Assembly: GCA_946811185.2 (NCBI GenBank)
Contig: OX328113.1
Location: 6,200,001-6,264,000 of the forward strand
DNA length: 64,000 nucleotides
Direction: 5' to 3'
Source of the DNA: Hippopus hippopus
Lineage: Eukaryota; Mollusca; Bivalvia; Cardiida; Cardiidae
Part shown: positions 41,414-49,749 of the stretch, in pieces
Position numbering within the stretch: the stretch's first letter is position 1
Layout of the letters: each line of letters begins with the position of its first letter
Translations under genes and position numbers: made by a program
The notes under the pieces: model-generated
The model's database searches: none
Told to the model about the DNA's origin: nothing
Seen by the model: only the letters and a program-made list of their open reading frames with translations

Positions 41414-44400
41414 ATGGGTAAAAGAAAAAGAATAATAACCTATTCAGACAGCGAAAGTAACGATGAGGTGTTTCCACCAACAAAAAAGAAAAAAACTAGA
41501 CCTTTGAAAGAAGAAAGTGACGATGAGGTGTTTCCACCAATAAAAAAGAAAAAAACTAAACCGTTGAAAGAAGAAAGTGACGATGAGGTGTTTCCACCAA
41601 CAAAAAAGAAAAAAACTAAACCGTTGAAAGAAGAAAATGATAGCGACGATGAAAGTACCAACTCTAACTTAGACATGAAAAGTCTATATGATTTAACAGA
41701 AAAGGGTAATAAGAAGTCAAGAAAATTTAAAACAGAATCACATGTGCTGATGCTGAGTTTTAAGAAATTTGAAGAATTAACACCTCAGAGACTCCTTGGA
41801 TTATTTGACGATGTTACCCGTGAAATCATTCGAAAGTTAAATGCTAACCCTACGGACATGATTAGAATTACCATCAAGCATCCTTCGTTGGAAATAGGAA
41901 TCCATATTCCTTTTTTAGCTGCAGACCAGTTACAAGGTGAAACTATGCTGAATGAAATTGAACGAGTTTTACAATCGAATACAGATTTCGTCTTGAACGA
42001 TGGATTCATGACATTTGACATCACACATACAATACCACCAAGTGGTAGCGGAAAACCAAAATATAGATCGTCAGAATTAGATTCAAAGTTTTTTGCCCAG
42101 AAGAAGAAATCTATTATTCAAATTGACAATCATGACCAACTATGTTTTGCAAGAGCTGTTGTTGTGGGAATTTGCTACAGTGAACGTGAAAACACCGAAG
42201 TATGGAATAGAAAATGGGATCATATTCGTCGTTCAAATCGCCCTCTTCAAAAGACTGAAGCTGAGAAATTGTTACATGAAGCTGGAGTTTCACCAACACA
42301 GTCTGTAGGAGTTGATGAATACAAAAAAATTCAAACAATCTTGTATGAAAAAGGCTATGTCATTAAAGTTCACCAACAGCATTCAAAAGTGGAAAAAATA
42401 TTTAAACATCCAAAAGTGAAAGCCAATAGTAAGATCATACATTTGTACTTTCATCAAAACCATTATGACTACATTAAATCTATCAAAGGTTTTCTTAGTT
42501 GTGGATATTATTGTGAGTTCTGTGATGTGGGTTACCCTCACCGGGAAAGTCATGCTTGTTCAAATATCTGTAAAGGTTGTTATCGCGAAGGAAAATGTCC
42601 ATCAGAATCAAAAGAATATGTTTGCAGTGTTTGCAGTAGACGATTTTTTAGTGCTGAATGCTTTGAAAATCACAGAAATGTTCAAGGTAAAGAAAAGAAA
42701 TCCATTTGTGAATTAGTGAAACTCTGTTCGAAATGCGGTGCACAATATCATGTCAGAAAGAAAAATCATGTTTGCAATGGAAAGAAAAGATGTCATATCT
42801 GTAAGAGAATTGTTAACTTTTCTCATCAATGCTATATTCAGCCTTACCAAAGTAAGTTGAACCATGACAGCGATGACGAGACGAGTTCTTCTGTAGTCAA
42901 AAAACCACAGTTTATTTTCTTTGATTTTGAATGCAAACAAGACACAGGTGTACATATCCCAAATTATTGTATCTCACACAGAGCGTGTGATGAATGTATC
43001 GATAAATCACTTGATTTTCATTGTTCTACATGCAGTGAATTTGAAGAGGGTAGGGAAGTTATTTTTCAAGGTGAAAAAACTTTGAGTCAATTTTGCAACT
43101 GGCTCTTTTCAAAACATCATAAAGGGGTTACGGCTATTGCCCATAATTTCAAAGGCTATGACGGACAGTTCATTCTTGACTATGTTGTCAAAGTTGGGTT
43201 AAAACTTCCAAAATTGATCATGAATGGAAACAATATTATGAAGTTAGAACTGAACGGTGTACGTCTGATCGATTCTTTCAATTTCATGAGTTTTGGTTTG
43301 GCAAAATTTCCATCCACCTTTAGCCTTCAAGAAATGAAAAAAGGTTACTTTCCTCACTGGGCGAATACAGATGAATTTTGGAGTTACATCGGACCCTACT
43401 TGGATATGTCTTATTACAAACCCGACTCAATGTCTGAAGAGGCTAGGTCGAAATTTATAGTTTGGTATAATGACAAAGTTCGAAATGGTGAGGAATTCAA
43501 TTTTCAGAAGGAGATGGAAATGTACTGTAGGTCAGACGTTGATATCCTCAGACGAGGGTGTGCTGAATTCAGAAAGCTGTTTATCGAACAGGGTGGTATT
43601 TGTCCATTTTTAGAGGCGATTACCATCGCAGATGCCTGTAACAAGGTGTGGCGAAGCAAATATTTACCAGAAAATCAAATAGCTATCATTTCAAGTAAAG
43701 ACTCATCCAGACGTCGCTTTTCTATGAAAGCGATACGATGGGTTCAAAGCATTGCTCAGGAAAAAGGTATTAATATTCAGCATGCAAAAAATGGTGGTGA
43801 AGTTCAAATCGGGAAATATAGTGTAGATGGTTTTCACCATCAATCAAACACTGTTTATGAATTTCTTGGGGATTTGTATCATGGTTGTCCTGTATGCTAT
43901 ACAGATCGAAAACAGATCAATCCTATTAATGGAAAACCCATGTCTGAATTGTACAAACGTACTTTTGAACGTATAGTAGATATCGAAGACATGGGATATA
44001 ATGTAGTGTACATTTGGGAACACGAATTTGATGCTAAGATGAAGGATAAAGAGTACAAAAAACACATTGAAAAGTTATATCCACATTGGGACCCTATCGA
44101 TCCGAGGGATGGTTTGTCCGGGGGAAGATGTAATGCAATAAAAATTGGATATGATGTTGATGAAAAAACCAAAAAGGAAATCAAGTACATCGATATCTGT
44201 TCTCTATACCCTTATGTTTGTAAACACAAATCCTACCCTGTAGGTCAGCCAGAAATTTTGTCTGCTGAGAATATTGATATGAACAATATTCGCCAATATG
44301 AGGGATTAATCAAATGCAAAGTTTTGCCTCCAACTGATTTGTTTCACCCCGTTCTTCCAGTTCACTGTAACAACAAAATGATGTTTCCCCTCTGTATGAA

Positions 44401-45463
44401 ATGTGCAGAAGAAAGCTCAAACATTTGTAGACATGGTAAAGAAGAGAGGGCTTTGGTCGGAACTTGGGTTACTTTTGAATTATTCAAGGCTCTTGACTGC
44501 GGTTATCGATTATTGCAAGTGTATGAAATTTGGCATTTCAATTCTGTGTCAGATCAGTTCTTTAAACATTATGTGGACAATTTCTTGAAAATTAAGCAAG
44601 AAGCCAGTGGTTATCCAGATAGCTGTCAATCAGACTCAGAAAAAGATCAGTTCGTTTGTGAATATGAGAAGGCAGAAGGTGTTCGTCTTGATCCAAGTTG
44701 TATTCAAAGAAATCCTGGGAGAAGATCATTTGCTAAGATTATGTTGAACTGCCTTTGGGGAAAATTAGCTCAGCGTGAAAAAATGATCCAGACGGAATAC
44801 ATCAGTGATCCGTCTAAATATTTTGAATTAGTCACCAATCCCAATCTCATTGTAAAGCATGTAGAAATCTTTGATGAGAACTGTTCATTCATCTTGGTTA
44901 ACTATGAATCGAAGTTGGAACATATTGACACCCATGCTACAGCCAATGTGAAAGTAGGTTCTTACGTAACAGCTTATGCAAGGTTGGAATTGTACAGTGT
45001 TCTTGAAAAGTTAAAAGATAGAGTTCTGTATTTCGATACAGATAGTTGTATGTACATTCACGACCCCGAATTATGGAATCCCCCTATTATTAACAGCCGG
45101 TTAGGAAAATGGACTGATGAAGAGCCTGCTTGTAAAATTACTCAATTCAGAGGACTTGGACCTAAGAATTATGCTTACAAAATGAAAACAAAAGATGGAA
45201 AAGAGATAAGCAAATGTAAAGTAAAGGGGATTACTCTGGATTACAATACAAAACAGGTGGTAAATTTCGATACATATTCGAAATGTGCTTTGGATCGTAC
45301 AGTAGAAATCAAAATTCAGTATGATTGTAAAATTAAAAGACACAGAGATAGAACGGTTACCAGTGAACCACAAACAAAAACGTTTCGTTCTGTATACACC
45401 AAGAGAGTCATTGTAAATGGTACTGATACTGTACCCTATGGTTATAAAAGCTTGAGAAAATAA
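41414..45463 (+). CDS. Protein-primed family B DNA polymerase (pPolB), 1,349 aa
   Basis: Intact frame. Three copies of a 20-residue acidic/Lys unit (SDDEVFPP then KKKKT) occupy ~15-75. A central region has an OTU-like pair, D241-x2-C244-F-A-R and H350-Y-D, then a Cys/His zinc-binding region at ~360-480. The 3'-5' exonuclease motifs follow: FFDFEC (D504, E506), HNFKGYD (D583) and YCRSDVDI (D708). Polymerase motifs are A (YIDICSLYP, D927), B (KIMLNCLWGK, K1108) and C (YFDTDS, D1208/D1210), then PKNYAYK. The WGK form of motif B and the overall layout fit protein-primed polymerases of Polintons, adintoviruses and bidnaviruses. It would copy the element's linear DNA from a terminal protein. All catalytic residues are present. 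Confidence 0.9.
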   Translation: MGKRKRIITYSDSESNDEVFPPTKKKKTRPLKEESDDEVFPPIKKKKTKPLKEESDDEVFPPTKKKKTKPLKEENDSDDESTNSNLDMKSLYDLTEKGNKKSRKFKTESHVLMLSFKKFEELTPQRLLGLFDDVTREIIRKLNANPTDMIRITIKHPSLEIGIHIPFLAADQLQGETMLNEIERVLQSNTDFVLNDGFMTFDITHTIPPSGSGKPKYRSSELDSKFFAQKKKSIIQIDNHDQLCFARAVVVGICYSERENTEVWNRKWDHIRRSNRPLQKTEAEKLLHEAGVSPTQSVGVDEYKKIQTILYEKGYVIKVHQQHSKVEKIFKHPKVKANSKIIHLYFHQNHYDYIKSIKGFLSCGYYCEFCDVGYPHRESHACSNICKGCYREGKCPSESKEYVCSVCSRRFFSAECFENHRNVQGKEKKSICELVKLCSKCGAQYHVRKKNHVCNGKKRCHICKRIVNFSHQCYIQPYQSKLNHDSDDETSSSVVKKPQFIFFDFECKQDTGVHIPNYCISHRACDECIDKSLDFHCSTCSEFEEGREVIFQGEKTLSQFCNWLFSKHHKGVTAIAHNFKGYDGQFILDYVVKVGLKLPKLIMNGNNIMKLELNGVRLIDSFNFMSFGLAKFPSTFSLQEMKKGYFPHWANTDEFWSYIGPYLDMSYYKPDSMSEEARSKFIVWYNDKVRNGEEFNFQKEMEMYCRSDVDILRRGCAEFRKLFIEQGGICPFLEAITIADACNKVWRSKYLPENQIAIISSKDSSRRRFSMKAIRWVQSIAQEKGINIQHAKNGGEVQIGKYSVDGFHHQSNTVYEFLGDLYHGCPVCYTDRKQINPINGKPMSELYKRTFERIVDIEDMGYNVVYIWEHEFDAKMKDKEYKKHIEKLYPHWDPIDPRDGLSGGRCNAIKIGYDVDEKTKKEIKYIDICSLYPYVCKHKSYPVGQPEILSAENIDMNNIRQYEGLIKCKVLPPTDLFHPVLPVHCNNKMMFPLCMKCAEESSNICRHGKEERALVGTWVTFELFKALDCGYRLLQVYEIWHFNSVSDQFFKHYVDNFLKIKQEASGYPDSCQSDSEKDQFVCEYEKAEGVRLDPSCIQRNPGRRSFAKIMLNCLWGKLAQREKMIQTEYISDPSKYFELVTNPNLIVKHVEIFDENCSFILVNYESKLEHIDTHATANVKVGSYVTAYARLELYSVLEKLKDRVLYFDTDSCMYIHDPELWNPPIINSRLGKWTDEEPACKITQFRGLGPKNYAYKMKTKDGKEISKCKVKGITLDYNTKQVVNFDTYSKCALDRTVEIKIQYDCKIKRHRDRTVTSEPQTKTFRSVYTKRVIVNGTDTVPYGYKSLRK

Positions 45464-45544
45464 TTTCATATCACATTGTTGTGTACCAATCACTCAAAGT
45501 AAGTCGGGGAAAAATATTAGCAACTGTTCAAAAAAATAACAATC
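45464..45544 (+). other. Short gap between polB and the 218-aa gene
   Basis: Only 81 bp separate the polB stop from the next ATG. There is no TATA-like box, poly(A) signal or stem-loop here, so the 218-aa gene may share a transcript with polB. Confidence 0.45.
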
Positions 45545-46201
45545 ATGTTGCCGCTACCAATAGAACTACGTGAAAAAATTTATGGAGAATTTGTTCGACA
45601 GCATACGCTTGATGAACAAACACAGCTTAACATTAAATTTTTCTGTGTGAAAATGTGGATCAAAAAAATGTTTAAATGGGTTGCAAAAGGAGAAAAGTCA
45701 TACAAAGTGTATGCTATATTCAACTTTATTGCGATGATGGTGGACGATTCGGGGATGGATCTCGTTCTCAAGACTTATTTAGCAGATAGCTGTATGAAAG
45801 ACAATGTTATTAGTAAACTGTTTCGATCCACAAGCCGATGGACATTTTTTATCATAGGAACAACAGAAGAAAGTTTTCTTAACGTTGTGAAAATGAAATC
45901 AGTTCTATTTAACTTTTACTTACGCTACAAAAAAGGATCTGTTCATGATTCCTACGGAGAAACAATGGAAACCATGTCAGGGTATATTCTATTTGATAGA
46001 GATGTTACAGAAGAAGTAGTAAATTCAGCTCTTTCAACAAAAGACGCTTATAGACAGGTTGCTCCATTCATTGGACTAAGAGATTTCGACGATATGGACA
46101 GTGAGTATACAATGTTTTTTGGGTATGACCAATTGCATAAAGACATTACGGAATATGAAAACAAACGTGAAACTCGTGGTGTTTGCGAATTTGCATTATA
46201 A
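45545..46201 (+). CDS. 218-aa protein of unknown function
   Basis: ATG at 45545. The N-terminus LPIELREKIYGEFV has the LPxEL...I pattern of F-box starts, but the match is too short to call. A helical, aromatic-rich middle and an acidic segment near 188-196 (DFDDMDSEYT) follow. No zinc or catalytic motif is visible. It is the last core gene and runs into the AT-rich block with AATAAA signals at 46512-46532. As an uncharacterised partner beside polB, it is one candidate for the terminal protein. Confidence 0.6.
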   Translation: MLPLPIELREKIYGEFVRQHTLDEQTQLNIKFFCVKMWIKKMFKWVAKGEKSYKVYAIFNFIAMMVDDSGMDLVLKTYLADSCMKDNVISKLFRSTSRWTFFIIGTTEESFLNVVKMKSVLFNFYLRYKKGSVHDSYGETMETMSGYILFDRDVTEEVVNSALSTKDAYRQVAPFIGLRDFDDMDSEYTMFFGYDQLHKDITEYENKRETRGVCEFAL

Positions 46202-46204
46202 AAA

Positions 46205-46545
46205 TTTGTTATATACTGTTTTTTGCGATTAATTCATTGTAAATAATTCGTTGCGAAAAAAATAATTCACTGTGATTAATTCATTGCGATTAATTCGTTG
46301 TGAATAATTCATTGTGAAAAAATATTTCAGTGCGATTTTTTCATTGTTAAGAAAATGTTTTTTTCACTGTCAAGAAATTTTTTTATGATGCATTGCAAAA
46401 AAAATGTTTGCTTGTGATTTTTTTCATTGTCAAGAAAATTTTTTTCATTGTCAAGAAATTTTTTTATGATGCATTGCAAAAAAATGTTTCAATGTTTAGT
46501 TCTGTTCAGTAAATAAAAATTCAATAAATAAAAGTTCAAAAACAA
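46205..46545. repeat. AT-rich iteron-like repeats and AATAAA signals, right
   Basis: About six copies of GATTAATTCATTG/AATAATTC(A/G)(T/C)TG-type repeats, then repeated ATGATGCATTGCAAAAAAA and CATTGTCAAGAAA units. AATAAA at 46512-46517, 46523-46528 and 46527-46532 could end polB/218-aa transcripts. Confidence 0.6.
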
Positions 46546-46695
46546 TAGAGTTCTTCATTCTTTTTTTCCCCCAAAAGACTTGTTCTGGTTACATTTTTCC
46601 CATACAACGTCTCATAACTTTTTTGCTATATTAGCATGAAACATAGGATGGAAAAAATGTATGTGCTTTCTGCCAGGTCCGAGCTCTTTAAAAAA

Positions 46696-46800
46696 TTTCA
46701 ATCCTCCTTAAACGCATAAAAAACCCCGCGTTATTTTCATACATTCACCATTTCTTTGACTCTCAGCTAACGATCACTTCGAAAGCAGTGTCAATATTCG
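46696..46800 (+). promoter_or_regulatory. Promoter and leader of the 88-aa gene
   Basis: TTTCAATCCTCC at 46696-46707, TATA-like CATAAAAA at 46715-46722, initiator-like ACATTCACCATTTC at about 46741-46754, then the leader CTCAGCTAACGATCACTTCG shared with the 220-aa gene. Inverse copy at about 38256-38360. Confidence 0.6.
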
Positions 46801-46814
46801 GAAACATTATCAAT

Positions 46815-47081
46815 ATGGAGGAGGTAAATCATCAACTACGTGAGGCTCTCCAAGAGTATCTAAATGCAGGGCAGCAGTTATTGCAACTAACCACTCGTCT
46901 CGTAGGAGAGGAGGAACAAAACCAACTGCAACGTATAACACAGCCATACAAAGATCTCGGCGAAAGATTAGTTCAGCTATTATTAAAGACAACACCGGAT
47001 ATCATTTTGGTTGATATCGAGTTCGGGAGGAAGATTACAGCATGCCCCATTTGCCAAGCGAATTTCGGGTGCTGCCATTAA
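46815..47081 (+). CDS. 88-aa coiled-coil protein with C-terminal CPxC motif
   Basis: ATG at 46815 (MEEVNHQLREALQEYL) after the conserved leader. Residues ~1-60 are Gln/Leu/Glu-rich and strongly helical, so probably a coiled coil. The C-terminus is CPICQANFGCCH, comparable to CPACGKVGGCA of the 78-aa protein. A canonical stem-loop follows 34 bp after the stop. A broken copy lies in the left arm. Function unknown. Confidence 0.65.
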   Translation: MEEVNHQLREALQEYLNAGQQLLQLTTRLVGEEEQNQLQRITQPYKDLGERLVQLLLKTTPDIILVDIEFGRKITACPICQANFGCCH

Positions 47082-47115
47082 AAGTGGAAAAAACACAACC
47101 TCCAAAAAACAAAAC

Positions 47116-47149
47116 AGCCCTTTTCAGGGCTACCCATCTACCACGAAAG
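47116..47149 (+). terminator. Histone-type 3' end of the 88-aa gene
   Basis: Stem-loop AGCCCTTTTCAGGGCT at 47116-47131, ACCC-type flank, and GAAAG at 47145-47149, 13 nt after the stem. Confidence 0.75.
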
Positions 47150-47249
47150 TTCTATCTTTCCTCAAATTGTCAAAAACTCAAAATTGTCAAAAAACTCAAA
47201 AGATTTACAATCAAAAAAGTCATAGATTAGCCAAACTCTAGTTTTTCTA

Positions 47250-47347
47250 ACCCGAACAAGAAAATGTAACAAACCCATGGATTGGTCAACAATAAAATCC
47301 CCCGAACAAGAAAATGTAACAAACCCACGGGTTGGTCAACAGTAAAA
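47250..47347 (+). repeat. Tandem 48-bp repeats carrying CCAAT boxes
   Basis: Two direct units (GAACAAGAAAATGTAACAAA then CCCA(T/C)GG(A/G)TTGGTCAACA). ATTGG in the first is a reverse CCAAT box; the second has GTTGG. They lie upstream of the 104-aa promoter, as upstream activating sites would. Confidence 0.6.
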
Positions 47348-47369
47348 CAATTAGTATTAAAAAACAACG

Positions 47370-47490
47370 ATGATTCTGATTGGATAACATTAATTTGGAG
47401 CCAAAACACCATGAAACGCCGACGCGGGAAAAACATAGGAGAAAATGACGTCATGGGTCATCTAGTTCAATCCTCCTGTAAAGCTATAAA
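47370..47490 (+). promoter_or_regulatory. Promoter cassette of the 104-aa gene
   Basis: CTGATTGGATAAC (reverse CCAAT), GCGGGAAA at 47424-47431, TGACGTCA at 47446-47453, TTCAATCCTCC at 47466-47476 and TATAAA at 47485-47490. Almost identical over more than 100 bp to 48766-48888, although the genes they drive are unrelated. Confidence 0.7.
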
Positions 47491-47529
47491 TCTCGGCGAT
47501 TTATTTTCCATGCATTTCATTTTTTCACA

Positions 47530-47844
47530 ATGGCTTCAAGACAATCACCAGTCGTCACTTGGATGGATACTGAGCGAAAGTTAATAAGAGCAAGGAGACA
47601 AATCGTCTTACTTAAACAACGCCTAGCTGGAGTGAGAAGACGATACGAGAGGGCTGAGCTTGCTAATAACAGGGTGTTCTGTTATAACCTTCGGATGAAG
47701 GAACTCATTATTGAGGGCATGCTTGAGATGTATTTTCAGTATGTTATTTTAAAAACTGAGCAGGTGACCCGTCTTTTCCGTGCGCAAATCGCCACTGAAA
47801 GGAGTGAGTCAGACAGCGAATCGAGTGATGCTGATACTGAATAA
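47530..47844 (+). CDS. 104-aa basic helical protein with acidic tail
   Basis: ATG at 47530, 40 bp after the TATA box. Residues ~14-50 are Arg/Leu-rich (RKLIRARRQIVLLKQRL), so a basic amphipathic helix. A hydrophobic helical middle follows, and the end is acidic (SESDSESSDADTE). This charge layout resembles small DNA-binding or chaperone-like proteins, but I recognise no family. It is missing from the left arm. Confidence 0.6.
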   Translation: MASRQSPVVTWMDTERKLIRARRQIVLLKQRLAGVRRRYERAELANNRVFCYNLRMKELIIEGMLEMYFQYVILKTEQVTRLFRAQIATERSESDSESSDADTE

Positions 47845-47875
47845 ACATTTTCATAAAATCAGCTCTTCTCAAAAC

Positions 47876-47909
47876 AGCCCTTTTCAGGGCTAACCATCTT
47901 CCACGAAAG
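47876..47909 (+). terminator. Histone-type 3' end of the 104-aa gene
   Basis: AGCCCTTTTCAGGGCT at 47876-47891, then AACCA, and GAAAG at 47905-47909, 13 nt after the stem. It starts 31 bp after the stop. Confidence 0.75.
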
Positions 47910-48009
47910 TTCTATCTTTCTTCAAATTGTCATTTCTTCAAATTGTCAAACTTCTTTCTTTTAGAAGAGTTACACTCCAAAGACTTACACTCCAGAGAGT
48001 TACACTCCA

Positions 48010-48440
48010 AAGAGTAAAAAATCATTCATAGATGCAGAAAAAAGACTAAGTCCAACTCAATGTTCAGACATTTAGAAAAAAATCATTCATAGAATAAAAA
48101 AAGCTAAGTCCAACTCAGTGATATAAGATAAATTTCCTTTTAGAAAAGAGAAATCATTCATAGAGATGCAGAAAAAAGTCTAAGTCCAACTCAATGATCA
48201 GGCTTTTAGAAAGAGAAAATCATAATAGGGTAAAAAAAGTCTAAGTTCAACTCAGTGCTCAGACATTTAGAAAGAAAAAATCATACATAGGGTAAAAAAA
48301 GTCTAAGTTCAACTCAGTGCTCAGACATTTAGAAATCATTTATAGTGCAAAAAAATCTAAGTTCAATTCAGCGATATAGGGACAAATTCCATTTAGAGAG
48401 AAAAAAATCATTCATAGGATTAAAAAACTAAAAAGTGATC
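48010..48440 (+). repeat. CTAAGT(C/T)CAACTCA array after the 104-aa gene
   Basis: Six copies of CTAAG(T)(C/T)CAA(C/T)TCAG/A at about 55-78-bp spacing, each with nearby AAATCATTCATAG-like blocks. The same array follows the 78-aa gene, so gene + 3' region + array behaves as a repeating module. Confidence 0.65.
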
Positions 48441-48447
48441 CATTACA

Positions 48448-48526
48448 CATATAAAACACTAAACTCTTGATTATTTTTTCTCATTCACCATTAACTTTTT
48501 TGTAAAACCTGAGCCAGTATCGTACA
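48448..48526 (+). promoter_or_regulatory. Promoter of the 46-aa gene
   Basis: ACATATAAAACAC (TATA box near 48451-48459) is followed about 25 bp on by CTCATTCACCATTAAC, the initiator-like block also seen before the 88- and 220-aa genes. No E2F-like or CRE site is present. Confidence 0.55.
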
Positions 48527-48667
48527 ATGTTTGGATTAACATTTTTTCTCTTATTGCTCTCCTGGTTAGAAGAAAGAGAACGTTTCAGATATATCAGACA
48601 TGAAATTGAACATCTGATGCAAATGCTAGATAAAATGGAATCAATCAAAAGAAAGAGAGGGGTATAA
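48527..48667 (+). CDS. 46-aa small membrane/secreted-type protein
   Basis: ATG at 48527 gives MFGLTFFLLLLSWL, a hydrophobic segment, followed by a charged helical tail (EERERFRYIRHEIEHLMQML) and a basic end (KRKRGV). Probably a single-pass membrane peptide or signal-anchored protein. It lies between a TATA/initiator and a degenerate stem-loop, which supports it as a real small gene. Function unknown. Confidence 0.5.
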   Translation: MFGLTFFLLLLSWLEERERFRYIRHEIEHLMQMLDKMESIKRKRGV

Positions 48668-48692
48668 AAAAGTGCATTCTGTACAAAAAAGC

Positions 48693-48708
48693 AACTCTTT
48701 TCAGGGGT
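48693..48708 (+). terminator. Degenerate stem-loop after the 46-aa gene
   Basis: AACTCTTTTCAGGGGT keeps the TTTC loop and inner pairs but has an A/G mismatch at the second pair and a G-T wobble. No clear GAAAG block lies at 13 nt. Confidence 0.4.
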
Positions 48709-48765
48709 AGGTATCTTAAATAATCATCTTTCTTTTCATTTTGTCAGAAGACTCAGAAATAAAAC

Positions 48766-48888
48766 GCTGGTTCTGATTGGATAACATTAATTTGGAGCCA
48801 AAACACCATGAAACGCCAACGCGGGAAAAACATAGGAGAAAATGACGTCATGGGTCATCTAGTTCAATCCTCCTGTAAAGCTATAAAA
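48766..48888 (+). promoter_or_regulatory. Promoter cassette of the right 78-aa gene
   Basis: CTGATTGGATAAC, GCGGGAAA at 48821-48828, TGACGTCA at 48843-48850, TTCAATCCTCC at 48863-48873 and TATAAAA at 48882-48888. The ATG is 51 bp downstream of the TATA box. Confidence 0.7.
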
Positions 48889-48938
48889 CCCAGCGTTATT
48901 TTCCCGCACATCATTCATCTCTTCGACTTGTAGGCATA

Positions 48939-49175
48939 ATGGAATGCGCACTTCGAGACATGAGTTTCAGCGGGCTTGCCCAGCTATCATCAAAAGAAAA
49001 GAAGATGGACGGAAAAAAGAAGGAGATCATCGTGCCTTCTACTGAAGATTGGGGCAGTGACAACAAGCCACCGTTCTCACTGAACTTCAACCTAGACGTT
49101 CAGGAGCTGAAAAGGCTAAAGAGGCGGGCAGCGAGTAGCTGCCCAGCCTGCGGAAAGGTTGGAGGTTGTGCTTAA
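48939..49175 (+). CDS. 78-aa protein with C-terminal CPxC motif, right copy
   Basis: Same predicted protein as 37416-37652. A Met (MSFSGLAQL) eight residues in is an alternative start. It has a Lys-rich segment, then a predicted basic helix (QELKRLKRRA) and the tail CPACGKVGGCA. The stop is followed by a perfect 10-bp inverted repeat (GGAGGTTGTG/CACAACCTCC) and then stem-loops. Function unknown; likely nuclear. Confidence 0.65.
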   Translation: MECALRDMSFSGLAQLSSKEKKMDGKKKEIIVPSTEDWGSDNKPPFSLNFNLDVQELKRLKRRAASSCPACGKVGGCA

Positions 49176-49196
49176 AAACACAACCTCCAAAACCAG

Positions 49197-49235
49197 GTCC
49201 CTTTTAGGGACACCCCAACAGCCCTTTTCAGGGCT
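49197..49235 (+). terminator. Histone-type 3' stem-loops directly after the right 78-aa gene
   Basis: GTCCCTTTTAGGGAC (49197-49211, loop one base short) and canonical AGCCCTTTTCAGGGCT (49220-49235), followed by AACCA and GGAAG at the GAAAG position. Confidence 0.7.
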
Positions 49236-49395
49236 AACCATCTACCACGGAAGATCTACCTTTCTTCAAATTGTCAGACGTAAGTTCTATCTTTTCTTCA
49301 AATTGTCATTTCTTCAAATTGTCAGACGAAAGTTCTACCTTCAAGCTGTTAGACGAAAGTTCTATCTTCAAATTGTCATTTCTTCAAATTGTCAC

Positions 49396-49435
49396 AGCTC
49401 TTTAAAGAGCTAACCCAACAGTCCTTTTCAGGACT
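49396..49435 (+). terminator. Stem-loop pair, right arm unit 1
   Basis: AGCTCTTTAAAGAGCT (loop TTAA) at 49396-49411 and AGTCCTTTTCAGGACT at 49420-49435, then AACCA and CACGAAAG. Confidence 0.65.
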
Positions 49436-49543
49436 AACCATCTACCACGAAAGTTCTATCTTCAAGATGTCAGACGAAAGTTCTATCTTCAAGCTGTCAG
49501 ACGAAAGTTCTATCTTCAAGTTGTCATTTCTTCAAATTGTCAC

Positions 49544-49583
49544 AGCTCTTTTCAGAGCTAACCCAACAGTCCTTTTCAGGACT
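49544..49583 (+). terminator. Stem-loop pair, right arm unit 2
   Basis: AGCTCTTTTCAGAGCT at 49544-49559 and AGTCCTTTTCAGGACT at 49568-49583, then AACCA and CACGAAAG. Confidence 0.7.
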
Positions 49584-49691
49584 AACCATCTACCACGAAA
49601 GTTCTATCTTCAAGATGTCAGACGAAAGTTCTATCTTCAAGCTGTCAGACGAAAGTTCTTTCTTCAAGTTGTCATTTCTTCAAATTGTCAC

Positions 49692-49749
49692 AGCTCTTTT
49701 CAGAGCTAACCCAACAGTCCTTTTCAGGACTAACCATCTACCACGAAAG
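49692..49749 (+). terminator. Stem-loop pair, right arm unit 3
   Basis: The same pair at 49692-49707 and 49716-49731, with GAAAG at 49745-49749, 13 nt after the second stem. Confidence 0.7.
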
